DNA of 64,000 nt from Polytrichum commune (Eukaryota; Streptophyta; Polytrichopsida; Polytrichales; Polytrichaceae), in assembly GCA_950295325.1 (NCBI GenBank), contig OX485803.1:19408001-19472000 (forward strand), in the 5' to 3' direction. The notes beneath the pieces were generated by a model. It searched no databases and was not told the DNA's origin. It saw nothing but the letters and a program-made list of their open reading frames with translations. The position numbers and the translations under genes are program-made. This document shows, piece by piece, positions 11,689 through 20,455 of this stretch (the stretch's first letter is position 1; the number at the start of each line of letters is the position of its first letter).

Positions 11689-14600
11689 ATGGCATCATCT
11701 TCGAATCCGAGAGTGACATTAGCTACCATAAACCGACCTCCAGCAAATATCGGTGCAAACATGAAAACCAAATTTACTCCCCTTGCTGTCGATGGGTCAA
11801 ACTATCTAGAATGGGAAAATGATGCTAGGGTAACTCTAGGAGCCGAAGAGACAACTATCTATCTTGATAAAACTACAGCCGAGGGTCAACCAGATTCTCT
11901 CAAATGTCAAGTATTGATTCTTCTCCGAAGGCACATACACCCATCCCTGAGACAACAATACATTAAAGTGGATCACCCCGCTGACTTGTGGACTCAGCTA
12001 CGTGACAGGTTCCATCATGAACAAACCATCTTTCTACCCGAGGCTAGAAATGACTGGATTAATCTCAGGGCCCTTGACTTTCCCGACCTACTCTCATTCA
12101 ACGGGGAACTCCACCGAATCTCATCTCAGCTTAGCCTCTGCGGCGAGCCAGTAACCGAGGCTCAACTGATCGATAAGACTCTCTCCACCTTTCCACCTGC
12201 TTCTGCAATTCTTGCCCAGCAATACCGAAACATGAAATTTGAGAAACATAGCACACTGATGTCTCACCTCCTTCTCGCAGAGAAACATCAGGCCATGTTA
12301 CTTAAAAATGCAGAATCCAGGCCCGCACGTGAGATCCACGCCATGATAGCTGCTGGACCATCAAAAGGAGCGCCGGCTGTACACCTCTCGGAGGCACCGC
12401 GCCGATCACCAAGGGGTTTCCAACGCCGACCTCCACCTAGGTCATTCAAATTCAAGCCTAGGGATCAAAAACCGAGGTATGTTCCACCAAAACATAAAGC
12501 CTCAAAGCAATCCACATCCTCATGTCATAAATGTGGCCGCCCAGGCCATTATGCTAGGGATTGCCGAGCATCGGCTTACGTAATTGAGATGTATAGGGAG
12601 CTACAGAAATTACGTAGCCAAAATAGAGAATCTCACGCAGTCCAAATTCCATCCATCCCTGATATGGATATAGAGAATTACATGACTGTCACAACTCCAA
12701 TGACTCAAGGTATGGAGGCTGCCCTCTTGGACAGCGCCTCTACACATACCATATTGAGGAGTTTAATGTTTTTCTCATTCCCGGCTAGTAACATAGGTTG
12801 GCGGACTAGCCACGTTACAACAATAGCGGGACAGAAAAACATAACCTTCAAAGAAGGTACAGCAACTGTTTTGTTGCCCGGGGACCACCCGATAACATGC
12901 CGGGACGCTATGTATGCTCCCGATGCCCCCCGGAGCCTGATCAGCTACCGGGACTTAAGGGCAAATGGTATCCACGTCTCTACCACAATAGAGAACGATG
13001 AAGAGGCGCTGGCACTCAGGCAGGGACAGAGAACCCTCGCCACCACAGTTGCGGGAGTCGACGGCCTATATGAGATCGCTATCAAAGCGATTAGCCCCGC
13101 CCCTAGGGTTGAGGAAGAAGTTGGCCCGGTTGCACGGGAGGGAGACCCCGCTGCCACAAACCGCAACTTAGCCCGGAAAACTGGCCTATATCTCACGGCG
13201 GCTGCCCTCTCAGATATATGGCACAAAAGGCTTGGGCACCCTGGCACTACTATATTTCGGAGGATGATTCCCCTTCTGGCCGGCCATAACCTTACATCCG
13301 CGGATGCTGCCAAGATAGCCCCCTGTGAGGCGTGCATTCAAGGCAAGATGATCAAGAGGCCGTCCCATTGGCAACTCCCCACCGAATTGCCGCCACCGCT
13401 CCACCGACTTCAAGGTGATATCTGTGGACCCATCAACCCACCTTCAAGTTCATTTCGGTATTTCCTAGTGCTCATAGATGCATCCGGGAGCCACCTAGAG
13501 GTAGCCCTCCTAACCACTAGGAACCTTGTATTTTCCAGAATTCTTGCAATTCTGATACGTTATAAAAACCATTTTCCTGAACACCCTGTTAAGTTCCTTC
13601 GGATGGACAATGCATTAGAATTTCGATCACAGGCATTTGAGGATTATTGTACCGCAACAGGAATCACCCTTACCTATGCAGTACCCTATGAACACTCGCA
13701 AAATGGTCTTGCGGAAGCGTTCATCAAGAAAGTCCAATTAGTAACTAGGCCCCTGCTCATTCATGCCAAGTTACCGGATTCATTTTGGGGCCATGCGGTC
13801 CTTCATGCTGCAGCCCTCCTAAGGTTGAGACCAACCTTACTCAACCAACAGACACCCCTTGAACTCATTGCCGGCCGGCCACCCAATATTACCCATTTAC
13901 GAGTATTTGGTTGCCAAGTTTGGGTACCTGTACCTGAACCACAACGAAGAACCATTGGTACCCATCGCTCCGAGGCAATCTACCTCGGATACGACTCACC
14001 CAGCATCATCAGATACATGGACCCCAAGAACGGGGCCATCCTCAAAGCCAGGCTAGTAAACTGTAAGTTTATGGAACATACATTCTCAACTCCACCGGTT
14101 GACCGCACGGTCAAGCAGGTTCCCTTAAACTTTCAGGCCCCGGAAACATTAACCCATAATCCGGACCCTCGAACCTCCCTAGCCGATACCGAAGTCACCA
14201 AACTTCTGAACTTGAAGGACCTTGCAGAACAGATTCCCGATGGTTTCTACTCCGGACCTAGAGTGCTTAGAAACCCACTACCTGGAACAGGTAACACCAT
14301 ACCCAACAAACGGTTGGCACCTCTCAATTCCAAGTCCACTAAGGTACAAAGGACCACGTTCAGCACCGAGGTTGCACCGGATCCACTCACATTGGCCGAG
14401 GCCAAGGCCTCACCGGAATGGCCCGATTGGAACAAAGCTCTAGAATCCGAATACGCATCCCTCAGGAAGCACCAAGTATTCGGCGAGGTATCAACTAACC
14501 TCACTAAACCTCCAGTTGGCCACAAACTCATTTTCTCTAGAAAATTTGACGCCAACGGTGATCTACTTCGGTTCAAAGTCCGCCTTGTTGCTCAAGGCTT

Positions 14601-15987
14601 CTCTCAACGACCAGGAGAGGACTTCGACCAAACATACGCACCGGTACTTGATATCACAACATTCAGGTACCTGCTGGCATTTGCAGTTCATTTCAGACTT
14701 GAGATCTATTTGATGGATGTTGTTACAGCATATCTATATGGAAACCTGGACATGTTGTTGCATATCTCACCCCCTCCAGATTTCCTCCCGAAACTGCCAA
14801 CTCCCGCACCCGGGAGATTCTTAGGCCTTCGCATATACAAGGCATTGTACGGCTTAAAGCAAGCCGGCAGAATGTGGTACCACCTACTCCGAGATTTTTT
14901 GGTTTCACATGGGTTCTTGCATGACCAGACCCTACCATGTATATTCACATTAACTCAGAATTCACAATATGTAATTGTGGCTGTGTACGTGGATGACCTC
15001 AACTTGATTGGATCACCCGCATTATGTAAGCACACGGAAACCTTACTCACGGCTCAATTTGACATGAAATTGCTCGGAAAGACCACATTCTGCCTTGGAT
15101 TACAGGTTCACCACTTCCCAAGTGGCATTATCTTGCACCAGCAAGCTTACACGCGCAAGGTACTCAAATTCTTCAACATGGACCAAGCCCACGCATTGGC
15201 CGCCCCAATGATCGGGAGGAGCCGCAGCGAAGACGATCCGTACCAACCTTGCTCGGAGGAGGAGGAGGTCGTGGATAGATCCAAATACCTCACAGCGGTT
15301 GGAGCTTTCACATACCTAACCACACACACGCGACCGGACATCGCCTTCGCCACAAACATACTCGCGAGGCACAGTCAAAAGCCGACGGCCCGCCATTGGA
15401 ATGGCGTCAAGCATCTACTCCGATACTTGAGAGGAACGGAGGACCTCGGATTATACTATAGAAATGCCACAAATGGCGAGATCACAGGATATGCTGACTC
15501 CGGATTCAAAACAGATGAGGTAACAGGCAAGTCTCAGACCGGTTACATATTCATCAAGAACGGAGCGCCAATATCATGGAAATCGGCCAAGCAAACTGTG
15601 ACTGCCACATCCACGAATCATGCCGAACTCTTAGCATTTCACGAAGCATCAAGAGAGGCGGTGTGGCTAAGGACAATGCAAGAGATCTTAGCAAAACAAT
15701 GCAAGATGAACCAGAAGTTCAAACCAACGGTCATATTCGAGGATAACGCAGCATGTGTCGCCCAAATGAACACGGGGTTCATTAAGGCTGATCGGGTGAA
15801 GCACATCAGCCCACATATATTCGGATTTGCTCAAGACCTTATAGAAACAGGCCAGATTGAGATAAAGAAGATAGAATCCGAAAACAATATAGCCGATATG
15901 CTTACAAAGGCCTTACCGGCTTACAAGCATAAGAAGCTAGTGTTAGAGGCAGGAATGAAAACCTTACACGAACTCACTTCGAACTAG
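11689..15987 (+). CDS. Ty1/copia gag-pol polyprotein (intact, 1,432 aa)
   Basis: One open frame encodes the whole element. Seen in order: a UBN2/gag-like N-terminus; a CCHC zinc knuckle (CHKCGRPGHYARDC, from residue about 279); an aspartic protease motif LLDSASTHT (D about 348, with DSA where DSG/DTG is commoner); the integrase HHCC region (HKRLGHPG ... CEACIQGK, about 510-555); a D-D-E triad near D577, D640 and E676, spaced as DD35E; reverse transcriptase with YVDDL near residue 1100; and RNase H with GYADSGF near 1270 and NHAELLA after it. Integrase preceding RT is diagnostic of copia. All catalytic motifs appear intact and there is no gag-pol frameshift. The start is the first ATG of the open frame after the leader. 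It is transcribed from the 5' LTR. Confidence 0.95.
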   Translation: MASSSNPRVTLATINRPPANIGANMKTKFTPLAVDGSNYLEWENDARVTLGAEETTIYLDKTTAEGQPDSLKCQVLILLRRHIHPSLRQQYIKVDHPADLWTQLRDRFHHEQTIFLPEARNDWINLRALDFPDLLSFNGELHRISSQLSLCGEPVTEAQLIDKTLSTFPPASAILAQQYRNMKFEKHSTLMSHLLLAEKHQAMLLKNAESRPAREIHAMIAAGPSKGAPAVHLSEAPRRSPRGFQRRPPPRSFKFKPRDQKPRYVPPKHKASKQSTSSCHKCGRPGHYARDCRASAYVIEMYRELQKLRSQNRESHAVQIPSIPDMDIENYMTVTTPMTQGMEAALLDSASTHTILRSLMFFSFPASNIGWRTSHVTTIAGQKNITFKEGTATVLLPGDHPITCRDAMYAPDAPRSLISYRDLRANGIHVSTTIENDEEALALRQGQRTLATTVAGVDGLYEIAIKAISPAPRVEEEVGPVAREGDPAATNRNLARKTGLYLTAAALSDIWHKRLGHPGTTIFRRMIPLLAGHNLTSADAAKIAPCEACIQGKMIKRPSHWQLPTELPPPLHRLQGDICGPINPPSSSFRYFLVLIDASGSHLEVALLTTRNLVFSRILAILIRYKNHFPEHPVKFLRMDNALEFRSQAFEDYCTATGITLTYAVPYEHSQNGLAEAFIKKVQLVTRPLLIHAKLPDSFWGHAVLHAAALLRLRPTLLNQQTPLELIAGRPPNITHLRVFGCQVWVPVPEPQRRTIGTHRSEAIYLGYDSPSIIRYMDPKNGAILKARLVNCKFMEHTFSTPPVDRTVKQVPLNFQAPETLTHNPDPRTSLADTEVTKLLNLKDLAEQIPDGFYSGPRVLRNPLPGTGNTIPNKRLAPLNSKSTKVQRTTFSTEVAPDPLTLAEAKASPEWPDWNKALESEYASLRKHQVFGEVSTNLTKPPVGHKLIFSRKFDANGDLLRFKVRLVAQGFSQRPGEDFDQTYAPVLDITTFRYLLAFAVHFRLEIYLMDVVTAYLYGNLDMLLHISPPPDFLPKLPTPAPGRFLGLRIYKALYGLKQAGRMWYHLLRDFLVSHGFLHDQTLPCIFTLTQNSQYVIVAVYVDDLNLIGSPALCKHTETLLTAQFDMKLLGKTTFCLGLQVHHFPSGIILHQQAYTRKVLKFFNMDQAHALAAPMIGRSRSEDDPYQPCSEEEEVVDRSKYLTAVGAFTYLTTHTRPDIAFATNILARHSQKPTARHWNGVKHLLRYLRGTEDLGLYYRNATNGEITGYADSGFKTDEVTGKSQTGYIFIKNGAPISWKSAKQTVTATSTNHAELLAFHEASREAVWLRTMQEILAKQCKMNQKFKPTVIFEDNAACVAQMNTGFIKADRVKHISPHIFGFAQDLIETGQIEIKKIESENNIADMLTKALPAYKHKKLVLEAGMKTLHELTSN

Positions 15988-16068
15988 ATTACACTCTTTT
16001 CTTTATTGCTGGTTTTCCCCTTTGGGTTTTACAGTAGTAAAGTTTTTAATGAGGTAATCGCTATAGTT

Positions 16069-16078
16069 CGAGGAGGAG
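16069..16078 (+). other. Polypurine tract
   Basis: GAGGAGGAG lies immediately before the 3' LTR start (TG at 16,079), the position where plus-strand synthesis is primed. Confidence 0.75.
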
Positions 16079-16326
16079 TGTTAAGGCAGCCTATAGCTAG
16101 CCTCACGACCTATAGCCGAATATAGATGACGGTAGCCGCCTTCCGGAAGGTGGCTACACTATCCCCGCGGTAGTGGGTCCGGGGTTAGTTAAACATAGTA
16201 TTGTAGGCTACTAAGTGGCGGCTAAGCCCAATTAATGTACTTAGTCTTGAACATATATATACGACCACGTGGCTCTTGTTAGTCACTTGCACCATTACGC
16301 TCACCGGCTATTGCCTAGTCTTAACA
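16079..16326 (+). repeat. 3' LTR of the copia element
   Basis: 248 bp, identical by eye to the 5' LTR including the internal palindrome, TATA box and G-box. It is followed by the CCTAC duplication at 16,327-16,331. Confidence 0.95.
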
Positions 16327-16337
16327 CCTACACCACC

Positions 16338-16364
16338 GGTATTATGTCATGAGGGCATAATACC
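16338..16364. repeat. Perfect 9-bp hairpin next to the retrotransposon
   Basis: GGTATTATG (16,338-16,346) and CATAATACC (16,356-16,364) are perfect complements around a 9-base loop, seven bases from the target duplication. Possibly an older element's centre or chance. Confidence 0.5.
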
Positions 16365-16747
16365 AAGGGTGGGTCGAACAGGCATTCCAATCACGCTGAT
16401 CGCAGGGTTAGCGTTTCTTCTCTCTTCTCAAAGACTTCACGACAATTACCGATCGTTTTAGAATAATGCATAGAATATACCCCACATTAGTGAAGAAATA
16501 CCGAAAGATCACAACATGTAACCAAGTTGGACTTGCAATCGCTAGGGTTTTGACCAATTATGTCGCGGGACATGTAACCGGCTCACATGGAATTTCTCCC
16601 CCTTGCAATATTAGGGCCACTTCACACACGAGACTCACAGCCCGTGACCGTTACACTTCAAACACTCTCATTGGTGGAAAAGGCAGAGCCGGTCCAAGTT
16701 CGCTTCACACTACGCTTGAGGGACCAACGGAGTACGTGAATGCAGGG

Positions 16748-17116
16748 TGCATGTAAAGTCTACATGGATTCCTACGTGGCATCAAATGGATCATGTTTCA
16801 TGGTCATTTGGACTATTTTCAAAAACCACTTCTTGGAGGTAGGCAGAACACAAAACCGGGAGACCATGGCACTCCGAACGCTCACAACCATTGATTTGTT
16901 CTATTTTATCGTGTGTGAGAACCCGCGTGAATAAAGATTCATTGAAATAGCATTTGGTTGAGGGCCCGGTCACATATGACTTCACACTACACTTGAGGAT
17001 CCGTGACCACACTACATGATCTTGGAGATGTATTGGGACGGCCTTCGGACACTTTCTTTTGGGCTCTCACACAAGTTCATGGTCACGCCTCTTGGCTTGT
17101 GTGTAAAGTGGCCCTC
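16748..17116. repeat. Dispersed repeat, copy in EngB intron at 51.9-52.3 kb
   Basis: It is co-linear with 51,925-52,285. Shared blocks are 'TCCTAC.TGGCAT', 'ACAAAACC.GGAGACCAT', 'GCATTTG.TTGAG', 'CTTGA.G..C.GT.ACCAC' and 'AAAGTGGCCCT/AGAGTGGCCCT' near the right end. The copies are diverged. No reading frame is shared, and the ends could not be fixed. Confidence 0.55.
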
Positions 17117-18437
17117 AATAAATTGAGAGTCCTTCAAGAGGTTGATTTATAAGTCATAAGTGAGCTAGGGAAAAGCACTGGGAAAGGTGCTTGTGAAGGC
17201 CGTCCAGCGCAGCTCCCAACGGTCTGAGCCAGAAGATTTGATTGGGCCCTGGCGTTTGACATTTGTCATAATCTGGCAGCCCTAATATCCACGTGGCAGA
17301 CTCCACGTGTCATGCGGGCCAGGTGGATGGCATCGCTCAGCAAGATGAAGATTGCGTACAGGTCAGGCCGATGTTGTTGGGAGAACTTCACTTTACCAGC
17401 CTTGGCAGGCCTAGACTCGTGGCAGGTGCCAGGGGGTGACGTGGCACCTATGTGAGCTCATCCATCATGGATGAAGGGCGCTACACTCTGTCCACTCTAA
17501 ACTCCGTAGTATCACACCTGTGGCAACCAAAGTGGTGCTCGTGATATTACAGAGTTTTGTAGTGGTCACATGGATGCGTCACACTATAGAATTAGTGTAG
17601 AATGTGACACTATGGAATAACACAATATTAGTGCAATATTTTTGATGTTGTGATGTGGTGTGGTCCACTCCACTTGGCACTCCCGGGCGATGTGGTAGAT
17701 ACGTTCACCAACATTCAACAAGTGGCAGAAGAAGAACGAGAAGAAGAATAAGAAGGTGACACTCCACATGTTGACACATGGCCCAATGCAAGGGTGTGGG
17801 TTGACTTATTTTGGTGGTTTGCATGAATGACAAAATTCGTGATATAAGGGAGAGAAAATGTGACAATAAGGAGTGAGATTTGCTCTATGAACATCTGTTT
17901 CCCGGGGCTTTGGGATATTAGAGAGTGAGTGACATTATGGAGGTTGATATTACGGAGGTTAGGGTGTATGTGCAATGAGGTTGCTCCACGTTGGTTAATC
18001 AACATTCCACGTTATTTTGAAGATTGATAATCACGGTAACAAAATACATGGTTATATTCATTCATATTATTGTGGTTGCTATGGATGTGAACAAACAAAG
18101 TTATTAATTTTGGTGGTATGAATTCGACCCAAGGTAATTTGCATGGGTAAAGAAGCGACCTAATTGCACATATCAACTAGAGACCCTTGAGATTATTAGT
18201 TTATAATTCATGTTAGATGATGCCTTCACCTCTCGACCCTCTAAAGGGCACCCGAAATCGTTGAATTAGCTTGCTAACCACTTGCACTCGATTCTCCCAC
18301 AATCACATGTAAAACGATAACCCAAATAACTCTCCATTGCATAGCATTGTACGGTCAATTTGTTTGTGTCCACGAACGGTGCTATTTGCACCCTTATTTC
18401 TTCAACCGGAGAACTCCGTTAGAAGAGTACACCGTTT
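17117..18437. other. Intergenic DNA with small inverted repeats
   Basis: No gene supported. An imperfect 15-bp inverted repeat (ACTCCGTAGTATCAC near 17,501 and its complement near 17,545) and a 'CACACTATAGAATTAGTG' fold near 17,580-17,620 were seen. Confidence 0.4.
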
Positions 18438-18927
18438 ATGGTATTTAGTATCGAATACACTTTTGTGCCTAAACTAGATGTCTAGAGGTCTCAAAGTGTT
18501 ACGCCTGCTAATTGCCAACATGATTCTAGTTGTCATCATAAGTATTTTCCTTAAGTGAAAATATCTACATTATGACATTTAAAGTATCACATTGGGGTAC
18601 TTGAGATGATAGTATGCAAAGGAAAGATATTTTTGAGCATACTAATGGCAAGTTTCATGTGTTTGCATTTTAGTATGCAAGAAGAAGCTATTCTTGGATA
18701 AGTGTCGTTTGTGTACAACTTTAGTCAACTTGTAGGCCATTGTGTAACACATGCATGAACCTCATAACAATATTGAACATACTCTTACCAAGATATTAAT
18801 AAACACACTTGAATGCCAAGTGTCATGAGGTGACACTCATGATGAAGTTGTTAATCATCAATGTAACCTAGCGTACATCTCAAAATGGGGTGACTGACAT
18901 TATTATGCATGTGACACTAAATACCAT
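18438..18927. repeat. Dispersed inverted-ended repeat, copy B
   Basis: Second copy of the family at 9152-9668. It starts ATGGTATTTAGTATCGA and ends GTGACACTAAATACCAT, inverted ends of about 18 bp with two mismatches. It is about 30 bp shorter than copy A. Non-coding. Confidence 0.6.
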
Positions 18928-19334
18928 AGAGGGGTGTAGTGCTATTTTCAAGAAAGGGTGCTTTCCTAAGACAGAACTAAAGATGAATCTTGTCATCAAC
19001 AAAGAAATCTCATTTCTCTTGTCTACAAAGTATCTAAGCTTTGTTGACATGAAGGGTTAACTTTCAAAGCAGAAAGTCTAAGATGCTAGAACTTAGTGTC
19101 CAGTTGTGCAAGGATATATCAATATTGTAGAGTGCTGTCTGGTTTGACACAGGATCCCAAAGTTCAATAGAAATATTCCACATGTCATATCCACATTGGC
19201 CAAGACCTTTTCAATCCATTGTGGTAAGCACCTTTGGGCACATTAAGTGTTGAACCAGACAACACCTATTGCAGTAGTAGCTTGCTGACGTTCTGATCCA
19301 AAAAGTAGACTCATTTAAGATGTCGATCGAAATA

Positions 19335-19999
19335 CAGTAATCTCCCACTTAAGTATGCACCGATTTAAGTGTGTATCCCGGTTAAGTGCGTAATTTTTTC
19401 TTTCACAAAAATCAAGGTTCATATTTTATTGTTTGAACATGTCATGCATGATCATTTGTCGTGAATGCATGAATTGCTTACGCTTGACATTGAACGTCAG
19501 TTTGTTAGCATTATACTAAAATGTCTCAAACGATCATTGTAGTTCATCATACATCTGTCGAGCTTCCGTTTGAACATCAAAGCAAAGCAATTGGTCGTCA
19601 ATGTCGAGGACAGTGCCGTGTAGAGCTTCAAAGCCTTTGAAGTCGGTAGCACTTTCAGATTCAACAAATGTCTTGATAGGCTGGACTTTGTTATCGATAG
19701 GTGGTTCTCCTTCAATTCGCATCGTTTCCAAAACTTTTTGGATGGCGCCTTGACTGACTTCACTGACTTTATACTCCCGCCCCAGCGCTCGCTTGTTCGG
19801 TGTGTTCAACTTGCTCAACTTTGCAATGATTTCACATCGTTGGGCTTTGGTCAAGCGGGTTGCCTAAGGTTTCATCCGTTTCCGTGCGTTTCATCGAATC
19901 AGCGTGTCTAGAAAGCGATATAAGTAAAGTACACACCTACCTACTAAGTGCACACCAAGAGCTCCGGTACAAAGTGTGTACTTGAGCGGGAGATTACTG
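19335..19999. mobile_element. pogo/Emigrant-like element, 665 bp, TA target duplication
   Basis: The ends are inverted copies of CAGTAATCTCCCxCTxAAGT, flanked by TA on both sides (19,333-19,334 and 20,000-20,001). Subterminal repeats of TTAAGTGTGTA/TGCACT type occur at both ends (three on the left within 60 bp). Plant pogo-like elements of the Emigrant/Lemi group also start CAGTA and target TA. The interior carries a broken transposase N-terminus on the minus strand, so it is an internally deleted, non-autonomous copy. Its right end is about 455 bp upstream of the LOR start codon. Confidence 0.85.
19534..19875 (-). pseudogene. Truncated pogo-type transposase N-terminus (CENP-B-like HTH)
   Basis: The minus strand reads LTKAQRCEIIAKLSK...NKRALGREYKVSE...GAIQKVL, the signature of the N-terminal helix-turn-helix shared by pogo/Tigger transposases and CENP-B. 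A TAG stop lies in the same frame a few codons upstream (after MKP), and the upstream ATG is out of frame. The frame ends about 106 codons on, with no second DNA-binding domain and no DDE catalytic domain. It is therefore a remnant unable to supply transposase. Confidence 0.7.
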
Positions 20000-20001
20000 T
20001 A

Positions 20002-20455
20002 CTGAAAGTCGAACTCAAATGCATGGATTTATTATAGATATTCTCATAAATTTTGCAGTCACTTTGTACATATCTTGTAGGCTGCGATCTTTCCATCTGC
20101 GATGATCTGCACTACTTGTGTTATATATCTTTTGGACATAAAGAAAAAAGGATGGCTTTTGACCGTGTCCTAAGCTGCCACTTGGCAGCAACTTGTGTAA
20201 CGAAGCATCTTCTACAAAGGTTCTTCCAGATCTCCTTATACATACGCAACTTTCCTCCGATCTCAACCATAAAACCCAACACATAACAGGTAGTTTTCAA
20301 AGTTCGGCTGTGCAGTGATCGTGTATTGGCGTTTTGAAGCGTTAGAGTTTAAGCTGTTGCGAGGTCTAGCGTGTTGTACTCGTTCGGGAGGAGGAACATT
20401 TGGAAGGAGGAAGGAAGAGTTTTCCACTAGGTCGAGAAGATTTTGAGTTAGAAGG
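20002..20455 (+). promoter_or_regulatory. Upstream region of the LOR gene
   Basis: About 450 bp lie between the pogo-like element and the LOR start codon. It must contain the promoter and 5' leader; no clear TATA box or known motif was identified. The transposon end may be part of the regulatory region. Confidence 0.35.

Larger units (their letters stand above)
10523..16326 (+). mobile_element. Complete Ty1/copia LTR retrotransposon (5,804 bp)
   Basis: Two 248-bp direct LTRs (10,523-10,770 and 16,079-16,326) begin TGTTAAG and end CTTAACA and are identical by eye. The flanking pentamer CCTAC is present on both sides (10,518-10,522 and 16,327-16,331). A polypurine tract GAGGAGGAG abuts the 3' LTR, and CGTTATCAGTCACGA follows the 5' LTR where plant copia elements carry the primer site. 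The single polyprotein frame 11,689-15,987 has no stop or frameshift. The domain order gag-protease-integrase-RT-RNase H defines Ty1/copia. Identical LTRs imply a very recent insertion. The element lies between repeats, not in a gene. Confidence 0.95.

Noticed and set aside
16338-16364. Hairpin considered as a transcription terminator
   Set aside because: This is eukaryotic DNA outside the retrotransposon; an intrinsic terminator is not expected.
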